Counted from the stretch's first letter, positions 32,175 to 43,726 are shown. The stretch is 64,000 nt of DNA from Macrothele yani (GCA_039090855.1 CM077024.1:64751594-64815593), one strand, 5' to 3'. A program made the numbers and translations. Notes: generated by a model not told the origin, from the sequence alone.

Positions 32175-32340
32175 TCTTCTGTAAAAAAATCATGCTTATG
32201 TTATCGGTTTGTCCGTCCGTCTGTAGACACCATATCTCTGCAACTATTAGTCCGATTTGATTTTTTTTTCGATGCACAATTTCGGCGCTAGAGGGCATAA
32301 ATGCACATGATATCGAATTCAAAATACATTTTATTCCATA
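32175..32340 (+). repeat. Dispersed repeat related to the satellite monomer
   Basis: TTTGTCCGTCCGTCTGTAG, ATATCTCTGCAACTATTAGT and GAGGGCATAAATGCA occur in the same order at 59735-59960. The ATATCTCTGC and (C/G)GCTAG(A/G)GGGC elements also recur in each satellite monomer from 32.7 kb on, so this copy adjoins the array and may be its ancestral unit. Confidence 0.7.
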
Positions 32341-32404
32341 TGTTTGCTTCTAAACATCCAATAAACAATTATTTTCACATTCGATTCCATTCATGTCGAA
32401 GATT

Positions 32405-32636
32405 GCCCCGGTGGCGCAGTGGTCTAAGGCGCTGGCCTCTGATCATTCGTCCGTAAGGGGTCCGGGTTCGAATCCCGGTGAGGCATGGATGTTGTGTTTG
32501 TCTTACGGCACTGGCTCTCTCCCTTCCCTGGAACCAGTGACCCTAAATTAGGGACGGGCGACTGCTTATAGCCCATTGAGTTGCTCACGGTGGTCGTTAA
32601 ACCTCCAATCAAAAAAAAAAAAAAAAAAAAAAAAAA
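32405..32636 (+). mobile_element. tRNA-derived SINE, full length, with TSD
   Basis: Complete copy with A box, B box and a poly(A) tail of about 27 A. The 12-bp target duplication ATGTCGAAGATT lies at 32393-32404 and 32637-32648. It inserted between the dispersed repeat and the satellite array. The long pure tail suggests a young insertion. Confidence 0.94.
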
Positions 32637-32648
32637 ATGTCGAAGATT

Positions 32649-34400
32649 ATTTTAGGTATAGTCACGCTTTCAAGTTACGCCTAGATTCTCCGCTAGGGGG
32701 CGTAAATATAAATTTCGTTTCTTCAGATATCTCTGCTTCTAAAACATCAATTTAAAAAAATATTTCTGCAGCGTATACAGCTTCTGATGTGAAATATTTT
32801 GCATTTAATTTCTAATTTTTGGTATTAAATGGTTCGGCCGCAATGAGGCGTAAGTGTTAATTTCTGCTTGTGATGTATTTGCAGCAAAATATGAGCTTCT
32901 AAAATCTCGATTGAAAAAATTCTTTCGTGGAGCAATACTACTCAAGTCGATAAACCTTTTCGGAATATTTTCTTCTTAAAATAACGCATTGTTTCTTCAC
33001 CAGGGGGCGTAGATGTATGTCTTATGTTTGTCAATATCTCTGCTTCTAATGGTTCGATTTGAAAAATTTCTTCTTTGTTGGATAGAGTTTCCGGTGCGAC
33101 ATGTTTTTCATATAATTTCAAAATTTTCAAGTAATTCATTGACTTTCCGCTAAAGGTAAATTGTTTTCACCCCGATATCTCTGCTTCTAAAACTCCGATT
33201 TGAAAACGTCTTTCTGCATCGGATACAGCTCCTGATCGGAAATCTTTTGCATACAATTTCTAATATTTGATAAAGAATGGTTTGGCCACCATGGGGCGTA
33301 AGTGTTAATTTCTGCGTCTCATGTATTTGCAGCAAAATCTGAGCTCCTGAACACTCGATTGAAAAAATTCTTTCGTAGACTGACACCGATCACATCGAAA
33401 AACCTTTTGAGAATACTTTCTTCTTAAAATAATGCATAGTTTTCCCGCCAGGAAGCTTTAACGCATATCTTACTTTTGTCGATATCTCTGATTCTAAGAG
33501 TCCGATTCGAAAAGCTCTTTCTTTGCTGGAGAGCGTTTCCTCTGCGAAATGTTTCTCATATAATTTCAAATTTTCTTAGCGTACAAGTCTGCCACCAGAG
33601 GTCGTAAGTTCACGTTTCCGTTTACAGCAATATCTGCGGGACTAAAAACCCGATTGAAAAATCTTCTTTCTTCGGTCAAATACTGCTAACTATGCAAACT
33701 CTGTGTGTGTATTTTCTTTCCAAAATAGTGCACAATTTCGCCTCTAGGGGAGCAAATGCTTTATCTGTTTTTCTCAATATCACTGCTTTTACATGTACGA
33801 TTTAAAAGTTCTTTCAACACCTGATGCCATTTACCTTGCAGAACCTTTTATGCTAGTATATCAGGAATTTTGTAGTTCATAGCTCTGTCGGTGGGTGGTG
33901 TTTGTGTACTTCAGTTTACAGCTGTATCGCCGCTTCTAGAGAAATTTCTTCTTTACTGTATTCCATTTGCTACAACAGAGATGTGGAGCATTATCCTCTT
34001 TAAATAACGCAAGGATATCCAGCTAGCTGCGTAAAGGTCGAAACCTTTTTCTTCTCGATATCTCTGCACCCGGGAAACGTATTTGAACAGTTCATTTCCC
34101 TTAGCATAGCTCTACCATGAAGAATAATTTTTGCCTATTTTCAACTTTTCTGTTATACAGAAATTTTTCCGCTAGCAGACGTAGACTTATATCATGGTTC
34201 CTTCTATATTTCTCCTTTTAACTGTTCGATTCGAAAATCTCTTTGTCTCTGGTACCTCCTTGTACTGTGAGAAACTTTTTGTTCGCCATTTGTTAACTTT
34301 TGTAACATGCTTTTTAGCCGCTGGTGGAAACTAAGTAGATGTTTCTATTTCTGGATATTTTATCGATTGTTGGAGCTGGTTGATTATTTTCGAAACCAGT
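32649..34400. repeat. Divergent satellite: about 150-bp monomers, 448-bp trimer period
   Basis: A core like ATATCTCTGCTTCTAAAA, followed by CGATT(T/G)GAAAA and a TTCTTTC block, recurs about every 132-160 bp (near 32727, 32888, 33034, 33175, 33336, 33482, 33630, 33777, 33926, 34058 and 34211). Each monomer also has a GG(G/A)GGCGTAA-like block and a CATATAATTTC-like block. Equivalent landmarks in the first and second groups of three are each exactly 448 bp apart (32727/33175, 32884/33332, 33034/33482). This shows a trimeric higher-order repeat of two copies, with older single monomers to the right. Confidence 0.88.
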
Positions 34401-34509
34401 TCCATTGACTTTGAATAGCTTTGATAAATTTAATTCGCGTCAGAACGGCTTCAAACAACGTGCTTATTACGTCCGAAAATACGATGTCCTCTTTCTTGTT
34501 TTATTTCGG

Positions 34510-34713
34510 ACTTTGACGACCACCATGAGCAACCCTAAGGATTACAAGCATTTTCTCGACCCTAAATTAGGGCAACTTATTCTATGGTAGAGAAAGGTAA
34601 TGCCGTAAGAAAAGCACACCACCCATGCTTCATATACGGAACTCAAACCGGAGCCCAACTCAAACGATTAGCAAGAAACCGCGGCACCTATCCACTCAGC
34701 TACCGGTGCAGTA
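34510..34713 (-). mobile_element. Decayed SINE of the main family
   Basis: Reverse complement shows the head near 34713 (GTAGCTGAGTGG), a B-box relic near 34645, and the body with CCCTAATTTAGGGTCGAGAA. The tail is lost and there are many substitutions. An open frame across it is meaningless. Confidence 0.75.
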
Positions 34714-35079
34714 ATGTTTCCCGTTTGCCTCCCATACTGGTATTTCTTTTCTGTTAAATTGCTTATGAGTTTGAAATTGTGTATGTGATTATTTTTACCT
34801 TAGATACTGTGTGAACGGTATTGTCACTGCTAGAAACGGAAATAAGATATTTGCGTCACTTCTACATACTGTGAGCTGGAAACTCAGGGGTATTTGTACA
34901 CTCTGTTGGCAGCTAGCCGGCCCTTGGTAGAAAAGCGTCGGAGCACACTACCTTCGTGCCCATTCTCGTTTTGTAACCGGGAAAAAACGCAATCGCTCTC
35001 TCTCTCTGCCCTGTCTTACGTCAGTTACTGGATTATTTTAGTGCCATTCTTCTGTTTCATCGGTGTCAGTGGTAGCTTA
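34714..35079. other. No recognisable feature
   Basis: Contains a short (CT)n run at 34997-35008. No coding or repeat signal otherwise. Confidence 0.4.
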
Positions 35080-35370
35080 ATATTTTTATTTAAATAATGA
35101 AATGTAAGAAGCTAAATGTTTGTTGTCTTAATCATAAATACTGTTGACTATTTGTTGAAACATCCGCTCTTCTCGTATTCGTTCGAACAAAAATTGGAAA
35201 TTAAAACACTGGGTAGACTTAGCCAGATCTTAAATTACAACAAAATTTTAAAGGTAAATATAGTGGGCGAACCAGGACGCTTAGTTCCGAAACATTTAAT
35301 AGAAATAAATGAATACGCGACTATGGCATAAGAATAAAATTATAGACATTAAAAGTCTGTAATTATGTTA
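35080..35370 (+). pseudogene. hAT (ZMYM/TTF type) transposase relic
   Basis: The plus-strand frame gives INTVDYLLKHPLFSYSFEQK then LEIKTLGR. That is the characteristic lead-in to the TTF-type zinc finger of hAT-derived proteins (a helix ending in F-x-x-K-L-x-I-K-x-LGRP). After a frame change, residues such as RTLSSETFNRNK follow, matching the R-T-F-x-x-x-FN-x-x-x-Y/W block. The Cys-rich part and the rest of the transposase are not recognisable. Confidence is moderate because only about 50 residues support it. Confidence 0.5.
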
Positions 35371-36109
35371 GTCGGGATTAAATGATCACATTAAAACAAG
35401 ATTATAGATTGCTTAAATTTGATTAAAACTAAATTTTCTCTGTTAAGTTCAGCACACCCAATATAAGCACATAAACTGTGTTCTGAAAGGTTTTATTCAG
35501 GCAAAGAGATTTAAAATTTTTTTATATCATTTCCTCGGGAAGAAGAAAGTCTACCACCGTGAAAGTAATGGATGGTGATTTTGCAGCTCTCACGCATATT
35601 TTGAATTTTTACAATTTAGGTGGATTATATTATTCAGGAATGTGTTTTACGACTTTGCAGTTGTGTCGATGTATAAATAACTAACCTTTCTGTAGTTTTC
35701 ATTCTCCTTTTTTTCTCAGACAAGATCAGCCGACTTTTCCCCTCGAGGTAAGCTTTTGAATCCTCTCCTAATTTCTCCCAGCTTTTACTGCTAAAAGGAT
35801 ACGTTAATCTACCAGGGAAAAGCATCACTTAGTTTCAGCAGCGTTAATGGAGTTCTGTAACTTATTCTCAGTATAATCTTTACATTGAAGATGCTTATTT
35901 GATATGACGTATACACCTACATAGCTTTCCTTTTGAGTTTCTGTTTTCTTATGTAAAATTAGCTACTTCTCGTCAAGCTTTTTCTCACTGAATGATACAT
36001 TACTTCCTCGAAGAGCTTTTCCAATTTGGCGATGGTGACAGTTAGTCTCATAACGATGAAACGACATTGAATGTAATAAACGGCACTGAATGTAATTAGA
36101 GGGCAGATA
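35371..36109. other. No recognisable gene
   Basis: AT-rich sequence. Some of it could be the decayed remainder of the hAT relic, but I cannot support that. The minus-strand frame at 35634-35828 resembles no family I know. Confidence 0.4.
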
Positions 36110-37160
36110 ACCGCCCGGGGTCTCAGTGCTCTAAACGCTGGATTCCGACTGTTCGCCCAAGATGGGTCCGGATTCGAACCCCAGGTGAGGCAAGGACATA
36201 GGTGCCGACTATAGGGGGGCAAGGTGAATCTTGCCCCCTAATAATTTTACTGGGGGGAGGCACCCAATATTTTTCGTCCTGTTTAATAAAATACGATTTT
36301 GTTTTTATGTATGAATATCGTTTTCGAAATGCGTGATTTGAAATATTTGTATAGAGGAAAAATGTTTCCTATGCTATTCAGTGCATCGTATGCTGTGCTA
36401 AAACGCAAAAAATGCATTTCTTTCCTTTACAGTAATGCATTATTCTTTGTAAGATGGACCAAGCTACACCTCATAAGGTCAAAGCGATTTATTTCCAAAA
36501 AATTGAAAAATAACAAAATAAACTTTTTTCATGTATTCAGCATTGCTCATTTGATATGAAACTTCATTTCCAGCCCCATATTTGTTTGATATGTTCTTGT
36601 GATATGGAACAAATGTCTAAAAACAATTATTAAAAAAAATACAAAAAATTACAGAAGTGTATAATCTTTAGAGGCTTTATTCATGTATTTATTTTTTTGC
36701 ACACCTCGGTCTTTGTTTAAGTAACCGCGCTGATTTCTCATATTTTTTATAAACGTTTAAAAATAAAATCTTTCTGAATATTTTTATAAAATCACAGGCT
36801 GAATTTTATTTTTTAAAATAAAAATATTCAGCAAAAAAATATTTGTTTTCTTCATTTGTTGATGAGCAATTACAATTGCGTTTTAAAATATACGTCGAAT
36901 CTCGTAGTTTATCTCCCCCTCCCCTTTTTTTTTATTTTCCTCCGATTAATAAAAGAGATGTGCCCTCTCCTTCGTCTGATCTGCTCACTCCTGCCGCCCT
37001 CCCAATAATTCCGTGAAGTTCGCGCCCCTGGGAAAGGATGGTGTGTTTGTCATACGGCAGTGTCACTATCCCTTTCCTGGAACCGCATCAAAGACGAGCA
37101 AGTGCCTATAGCCCATTGAGTTGCTCACGGCAGTCGTTAACCCCCCCCCTCCCCCCCAAA
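36110..37160 (+). mobile_element. SINE split by a hAT-type MITE, C-rich tail
   Basis: The tRNA head (CCGCCCGGGG, B-box relic GGATTCGAACCCC) is at 36110-36196. The body resumes at 37031 with GATGGTGTGTTTGTC and runs to GTCGTTAACCCCCC, ending in a C-rich tail instead of poly(A). Both halves are diverged, so the SINE is old. Confidence 0.8.
36197..37030. mobile_element. Non-autonomous hAT-like element
   Basis: The ends read CATAGGTGCCGAC at the left and CAGGGGCGCGAAC at the right (reverse complement). The flanks GGCAAGGA (36189-36196) and GGAAAGGA (37031-37038) agree at 7 of 8 bases, the length expected of a hAT duplication, and lie exactly at the break in the SINE. The interior is AT-rich and non-coding. 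Confidence 0.7.
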
Positions 37161-37244
37161 AGAAGGCAGATATAGAGATTGATTAAGCAGATAGTATTAT
37201 GAGCAGATTGTAAATATAACAGATTCTGGAGTTGTCGAGAACTA

Positions 37245-38440
37245 CAGTGAGTAATCACTGAATTTTGACCACCTACCTAATACTGTGTAGGTCCCCCTTT
37301 CGCCGTAAGTACAGCAGCTATCCGACGTGGCATCGATTCAATAAGATGATTCAATAATTTGGGTGGTATGCTTAACCAAGCTGTGTGTAATGCGGCCTTC
37401 AATACAGGTATGGAGTTGATTGGTGTATACAGACGCCTGATATGCCGTTTCATAGTGTTCTCCAAGTACTCTGTGAGATTGATATCGGGGAGTTCGGGGA
37501 CCAATCGATATGCTGGAAGTCTGGACTATGTTCCTCAAACCAATAGTGCACATCATTGGACTTGTGGAACACACCGTCAAAATTTGTGAGCTTGGAAAAC
37601 ACCGTCGCAATTTGGGAAAAAGTGCAACATTTCTGAGTGTACAGAGTCAGAAAACAATTCCCGATACCGGGCACCAGTCATCAGTTGTTCCACTTGCACC
37701 AGGGCTCCAGGTTACTGCCATGTAAACATGCCCACACCATACAACCGGCTTGCACTGTGGAGACCATACAGGATGGATCGAGTGCCTTATGTTGTTTGCG
37801 CCAAATATGTACACGACCATCCACGAAGTGGATTCAAAAACACTACTCGTCAGACCAGCACACATTTTCCTAGACATCCGACGTCCAACTTGCATGATCT
37901 TTGCACTAGGTGAATATTTTGCGCCGATGAACCGTGGATAGGAGAGGATGTCGTCGGGGTCGTCTGCTGTTACAGCCCATACGTGAACGCGTGAGACGCA
38001 TGTACCGTTCCGGGTTGAGTTCTGTTGTATTGGGCAGTCAACTGTTAAACAGTACTGCGTTTGCTGGACTGTACGAGTCGTCGGATCCGGTGTTCACCTT
38101 TCAAATCAACCTTTCTCTGTCCTGTGCATTTTTGCCTCCGGGTCGTTGCATGACCATTTTCGCGCCATTCCTGATACACTTTTACTAAGGCTGCTCCCGT
38201 ACAACCCACCAGTTCAGCAGTTTGGGAAATCGAGGCACTAGCTCTCCGAACTCCCAATATCTGCCCAAAGTCTGATAAATCTTTTCATTTACCCATCACG
38301 TTCCTGATTACATTACCAACTGCTCTACTCACACTTTATATATACTATGTCGGTCGACTAATTTCGCCCTCTCGGAAACGTGGTCAACGGGCTTCATCCA
38401 ATTTTTATAGGGGTGGTCATAATTCAGTGATCACTTGGTG
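37245..38440 (-). mobile_element. Tc1-like transposon, both ends present
   Basis: The ends match over about 28 bp: a variable tip, then AGT(A/G)ATCACTGAATT(T/A)TGACCACC. TA flanks are at 37243-37244 and 38441-38442. The 1196-bp element carries a strongly decayed minus-strand transposase. Confidence 0.9.
37277..38257 (-). pseudogene. Tc1-like transposase, heavily decayed
   Basis: The N-terminal part at 38257-38045 (SASISQTAELVG, then VYQEWRENGHATTRR) is the helix-turn-helix region. The middle region contains VTWSPGASGTTDDW-like and SNDVHYWFEEHS-like residues in shifting frames. DWSPNSP and then DINLTEYLENT replace the normal DLNPIEHLW box, so the catalytic Glu is shifted or lost. The C-terminus is LIESMPRRIAAVLTAKGG ending at 37277. 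Catalytic spacing cannot be read. Confidence 0.8.
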
Positions 38441-38513
38441 TATATAAGTGGAGTAGTAAAGATTACAAGTAGGCTGTGAAATGTTAGATTGATATTAAAA
38501 CGTTCCAAATATT

Positions 38514-38695
38514 TTTATTGTGGGGTTAACGACCACGGTGAACAACTCGATGGGCTGTAAGCTGTTGCCCGTCCCTAATTTAAGGCCGCTGGTTTCAGCG
38601 ATGAGAGAGAGAGCCAGTACCGTAAGACAAACCCACCCCGAACCCATCTCGGAGGAATTGTCAGAAGCCAGTGCTTAGAACACTGACAGGAAGCC
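38514..38695 (-). mobile_element. Decayed SINE of the main family
   Basis: In reverse complement: a degraded head near 38690, a diverged B-box region, the body with CCAGCGGCCTTAAATTAGGG, and an end at GTCGTTAACCCC. No tail of A or target duplication remains. Confidence 0.75.
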
Positions 38696-39413
38696 GGCAA
38701 AAGTTAATAATGAGCTGTTAGGACGGTGATAATGAACTTGCTGAGTTATACATATATTACAGACTATTGCTATCATTGGATCGCTTTCTATATGAATACC
38801 TGAGTGTAGTGGTGTGTCAGTGGATATGACCTTCCCATTACTGAAGAAAGGAGTTAGGGGAAATAACGCAAGTCCCATACTGATTTTTATCTCTGGCCGT
38901 TTGGTTGTTATTTTACAGAGTGTGATTTATGTGAAACGCAGCTATTCAAGAACATTAGTTAACTAACCAGTTAATCATTTACAATTTAAACTACAGCTAC
39001 AAAAGGATAAAAATTGCATACAGACTTATTTTATTTTCATTATTGGACTCATTAGACTTTCATTATTAGATCTTCAGACTTTGAATTTGGTGAACGACGA
39101 TACTGTATAGAAACGTGCTTTGTCAACGTGCGTATTCATGCTGCTGAGACAAGCAGAGCGACAACAATCGCGTAGTATTCGATTTTAGAAATTCATTTCA
39201 AAAGTAGAAATTCTTCATTTACTTTGCGGAATGGAGAAATTGCAGTTTATTAACAAGCTTGAATTTAAAAATCAAACCAAGAAATTTTCATTTTCTGCTC
39301 GGGAGTATGTATCTACATTCATTAAAAAAAGAAATGGCGTAATCCTGAGTAATGCGCTAATGCGATGGACAGCTGTGTTTTCAGAAACTGTTGTCTGTTT
39401 TAAGATCGGATTT
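38696..39413. other. Left flank of the gypsy element, nothing recognised
   Basis: No coding or repeat signal that I can support. Confidence 0.4.
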
Positions 39414-39494
39414 TGGTCGTTAACTATAACGGGTCACCAATATTTATCTTTTTGGGAATCATTCAAGTATGAATTGAAGAATACCATGATGATA

Positions 39495-40706
39495 CACGGT
39501 AGAGGCACATTTTTGTGACCACCGGCTAATATCCAGAGTAATCACCGTGTGCAGGGCGGACAGCAGCTAGACTGGCTGGTAGTGACTCAGTAAGGTGCTG
39601 CAAGGTGTTCACAGGTATGTGGAGCCATGCTGAGTGCGTCTGACAGCTGCTGAAGAGTGCATGGTGAAGGATCCATAGAGCGAACAACACGATCGAGGTG
39701 ATCCCACAGATGCTCAATTGGGTTTAAGTCTGGAGAATTAGGGGTCCAGGGAAGTACTTTGAAATCTCCATCGTGCCCTTCCAACCACTCTCGGACATTT
39801 ATAGCTGTCTGACAAGTCGCATTATCGTGCTGGAAGATCCCATCCGCCCCAGAGAAAACAATCAGCATGTATGGGTGTACGTGGTCTGTAAGGATCGTTT
39901 CATAACGAATTCGGTCCGTAGTGCCTTCCACAGGTATGAGTGAACCCAGAGAATGCCACGAAAACCTTCCCCAGACTATAACGTGCCCCCACCAGCTTGT
40001 GTTCTTCCAGCAATGGTTGAAGAGTGTTTGTTCTCCGATGTTTCTCGACTTATACGCCAACGTCCATCTGTTCGATGAAGCAGAAAACGTGACTCATCGG
40101 AAAAGGCAATCCTTTGCCAATCAGCGGAGGTCCAATTCCGATACTGCCGTGAAAACGTAAGCCTTTTCTGCCGATGCACCTTCGTTAGCATAGATGCAGT
40201 GACCATCCGTCTGCGTCGGAGCCCCATACGCAGCAGGGTTCGCCGAACTGTCGTTTTAAACAGACTTCCGGTAGCTCCTGGTTCATTTGGCTAGTGAATT
40301 GCTCCACTGTAGCGTGTCAATGGGCACTCACGTGCCTTCAAAGCCGACGTTCACCTCTAACACCAATGTCACGTGGTGCTCCGCAGTATCGACGTCGCTT
40401 ATCCGCAATGGTGCCATTTCTCCAATAACGATACACTTTAACCACAGCAGCACGCGGACAGTTCACCAGCTGTGCTGTTCCAGAAATACTGCCACCCTTG
40501 GCCCGATAGCCGATAATCATTCCTTTTTGCAAATCTGTTAAATCGCTCCTTTTAACCATGAGAGCAACGAGTGATATGTTTTCAAAATGCCTACACCACA
40601 CCGTACATACCCTCCAAGTCAGCTCAAGACACGTGCCTTCATTCATTGGCTACGCGCTGTTGACGTCAAAAGTAGGAGTTGGTCACAATAATGTGACTCG
40701 ACTGTG
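39495..40706 (-). mobile_element. Tc1-like transposon (DD36E type) inside the 3' LTR
   Basis: The ends read CACGGTAGAGGCACAT at the left and CACAGTCGAGTCACAT at the right (reverse complement), both continuing to TTGTGACCA. TA flanks are at 39493-39494 and 40707-40708. The 5' LTR preserves the uninterrupted site (GATGATATATTTGCC), which proves the insertion into the LTR. Length 1212 bp. Confidence 0.95.
39526..40559 (-). pseudogene. Tc1-like transposase (DD36E), broken
   Basis: Starts MVKRSDLTDLQKGMIIGY at 40559, with a helix-turn-helix including CPRAAVVKVYRYWR. The second frame (40227-39976) holds TLLRMGLRRRRM and FSDESRFLLH with the first Asp. The third (40060-39587) holds VIVWGRFSW, QHDNATCQTA with the second Asp and SPDLNPIEHLWD with the Glu, 36 residues apart by my count. 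A final frame gives the C-terminus ending at 39526. Three frameshifts break it, but all three catalytic residues are present. Confidence 0.92.
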
Positions 40707-41026
40707 TATATCTGCCTGCAGACATAGATTAAGTAATATAACCTAAAATATAACATCATTTATTAGCAACAATTAACGGCTTGTTTACACCTTACAAGTC
40801 CACTGCAAGGAAACGAACTCGAATGAATAATAATAAATTGTGTATATACATATCGCTAAGCACACGTCTCTCGCTAGCGCGAGAGAGAACTCACGTCCAC
40901 TTTGGAGATGAACTTAAGCAAAACAGACAGACACTATCTGCCGGGAGACTGCCACAGGACTTCCCCACCAGTGGCAACGTTAGAATTTTTTTTTAAGTGT
41001 TTATACATAAAGTCTGTTAAGATCTC

Positions 41027-42190
41027 ACCTGGCGACCAGTTCGAGTCCGATATGGCGTAATCTGTTGTGTGTGTGTGTGTGTGCGGGGGAAGGCGGGTCT
41101 GCAGAGCTGGGTATAGGAAACAGTCTCAAGTCCACAGCAGGTCGTGGTAGCCCTGAATTTGGAGGTCTGTTCTCTGTCAGCAGAGTGCAAAGGAGCTGCT
41201 GAAGGAGACACAGGAGATGCAGACACTGCTTTAGGTGGAGATTGTTGTGATGTGGTGGTAGGCTGTCGAGGAACAGTTGAGGCATGTTCGTCCAAGAGCA
41301 TGAATGCTGGTTTAAGACGATCAATGTTGATCATTTATTGTTAATGAGGAGACGAAAGGTCTTTTAGTTGCGGAAAAGCACTGAAAATGGACCGTCGTAT
41401 GTTGGCTGATGTGACTTCTTGACGGTGTCACGACATATGGATACATGTGAACAATGCTGCAAATCACGATGAAAAAAATGCGCGGTTTGCAGTGATGCGT
41501 AACTGGCACCGGGGTGACACTAGCCATGAACTGCCGCAGCTGCCCGACGAATGTTGCAGGATCCACGGATTCCGTGGTTTCTTGCAGGAACTGTCCTAGC
41601 AAACGAAGAGTAGAACCATATAAGAGCTCAGCACAAGTAGCTTGTAGGTCTGGCTTCAAGGTAGTGCGTGTGCCCAGAAGCACGGTCGGAAGAGTATCTA
41701 CCCACTTGTGAGTAGCGTGACATTTAATAGTAGCTTTAAGAACACGATGGAAACGCTCTACCCTGCAATTAGCCGAAGGATTACACGGTGTCGTTCGAAC
41801 TTTCTGTGCTCCAAATAAGTGGGAAAATGAACGAAAAAGTTGGTATTCAAATTGACGGCCTTGGTATATAGTAATTTTAAGTGGAGCGCCAAAACGAGAA
41901 ATCCAGCCGCTGTTAAAAAGTTTTAGCGACCGCGTCTGCTGTGATGTCAGGAATTGGAATGACTTCTGACCATCTGGAAAATCTGTCGATCATGGTAAGA
42001 CAGTAATGAAAACCTTCTGACACCTGTAGTGTACCAACAATGTCGAGGTGCATATGTTCGAAGGGTGCTGAGGATGCGACAAAAGTACCAGGTGGAGAAA
42101 AGGTATGTCGTATCGCCTTAGATTTCTGACATGCTAGATATGATCTACTCCAAAAGGAAATTTCTGATTTCATCGATGGCCATGCGTTGT
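41027..42190 (-). pseudogene. Gypsy integrase and pol C-terminus, broken
   Basis: The first frame (42173-41913) holds YLACQKSKAIRH, the end of the zinc-binding region. It continues with MHLDIVG and MIDRFSRWSE, containing the first catalytic Asp of the core. Later frames give CNPSANCRVERFH-like residues (the catalytic Glu region) and LLGTRTTLKPDLQATCAELL at 41683. The C-terminal MINIDRLKPAFML lies at 41334 with a TRTGRQV-type end. In an intact element integrase joins element DNA to the genome. At least three frameshifts make this copy a pseudogene. It precedes the 3' LTR directly. Confidence 0.88.
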
Positions 42191-43505
42191 TTAGCAGCTA
42201 GATGTTGTTTTGCCTGGAAGTATGGACTGTAGTTCAGGATCACTGTTTTGTGCTATCATCATGTCCCTGAAGTTCACTGGCGATGGTGAAGAAATCGTGT
42301 TGATCCTGGAGAAATAATCAGCAATCAGGTTTGCAGAACCAGGAATATACTGAATATCTGTGGTGAATTGCGCAATGTAATCCAAATGACACATCTGTCT
42401 AGGTGAAGCTTTGTCTGATTTCTACTGAAAAGCATAGATCAGTGGCTATTGATCAGTGAAAATGGGGAAGTGCGAGCCTTCCAGCACGTGACGAAAATAC
42501 TTCACTGCCGAGTATGTACCCAAGAGTTCACGATCATACGCAATGTATCTTTTCTTTGCCGTATTTAACTTTTTTGGGAAGAATGCAAGTGGTTGCCTAA
42601 CTTCTTGAATGCATTGTTGTAAAACAGCACCAAGCACGGTATCCGAGGCGTCGACCATTAAACCTAATGTAGCATCGGGTGTCGGATGTGCTAAAAGATC
42701 CACCTGTGCCAGAGTTTGCTTACATTTTGTGAATAAATCACGTGTGTCATCAGGTAAAGTGATTGATCTGTTAGTTTTCTTATTTGAACCTTTAAGAATC
42801 TCATGCAGTGGTCCCTGCACCTGAGCTGCATGCAGAACAAATCTGCGACAAAAATTCATGATACCCAGAAAACGACGAAGGCCATGAACGGTGGTAGGTA
42901 CATGGTAAGCTAGCAGAGTGGTCACCCGATCTCGAAGTGGCATCATACCTTCAGGTGAGATGGTATGGCCAAGGAATACTATAGTAGACTGACCCAAAAC
43001 ACATTTGGAGGGGTTTAGTTGAATACCTTAGTCGGTAAGTCGTTGGGAAACCAAACTTAAATGACTCTGGTGTTCTTCTGCAGAAGTCGTAGGGATATCG
43101 TCGAGGTATGCGGGAAAATCCAGATCATGTAGGACAGTGTTGATGAAACGTTGAAAAGTCTGGCTTGCATTTCTGAGTCTGAAAAGCGTATAAAGGAACT
43201 CGAACAAGCCGAATTAGTGACAGCCGTTTTCGGAACATCCTCTGGATTTACAGGGATCTGGTGAAATGCCCTGATCAAATCAAGTTTGGAGAATATTGTC
43301 TTAGATGCTAGAAATTGGGTAACATCTTGTATATGTGGCACCGGGTACCTGCCTGGTACGGTAAGTGCATCCAGACGCCTATAGTCTCTACAGAGTCTCC
43401 AGTCTTCTGAATTTTTCGGAACCATGTGTAAGCTTCTGGCCCAACAACTTTTAGAGGGGCGACAAATACCTTGAGAAAGCAAGAATTGAAATTCCTTCTT
43501 GGCAC
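42191..43505 (-). pseudogene. Gypsy reverse transcriptase and RNase H, broken
   Basis: The fingers and palm region gives [24 protein letters not shown] and [15 protein letters not shown] (43482-43200). The catalytic box YLDDI is encoded at 43094-43108 on the minus strand, in a frame that differs from the upstream part. A stop lies near 43030. RNase H follows at 42997-42446 (FLGHTISPEGM connection, LMVDASDTVLGAVLQQ, YDRELL, FTDQ). A last frame at 42394-42191 holds YIPGSANLIADYFSRI. Key acidic residues remain, but frames do not join. Confidence 0.9.
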
Positions 43506-43726
43506 ATTCTATTTTTCCAGAAGGTAAATGCCTAGGCTAGGAAAAGACTGGTTCCTTTGGTATCGATGTGATGAAAAGCATCCGTGATATTTATTTGCAG
43601 GCACACCATCAGTACTGACGAGACGTGGAAACATTTTTAGCAACTCGTGGAAACCGGAAGTTCCGGAGAGTGCTGTAATTCCAGTAGTGGAATGCGAAGT
43701 AGCCTTACCTGATGATTTAAGCTCCG

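Larger units (their letters stand above)
39414..40956 (-). repeat. 3' LTR of the gypsy element, split by a Tc1
   Basis: LTR sequence runs 39414-39494 and 40707-40956, about 330 bp together, beginning TGG and ending CA on the plus strand. Compared with the 5' LTR it has about 50 extra bp around CTCTCGCTAGCGCGAGAGAG, which is a short palindrome. The purine-rich GGTGGGGAAG just inside the LTR on the minus strand is a possible polypurine tract. Confidence 0.85.

Noticed and set aside
32424..32612. Open frame starting MIGGLTTTVSNSMGYKQ on the minus strand, repeated at several places
   Set aside because: It is the reverse strand of the SINE body and recurs wherever the SINE does; not a gene.
41017..41344. 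Plus-strand frames in the gypsy 3' region
   Set aside because: They are antisense to the pol C-terminus (INIDRLKPAF) on the minus strand.
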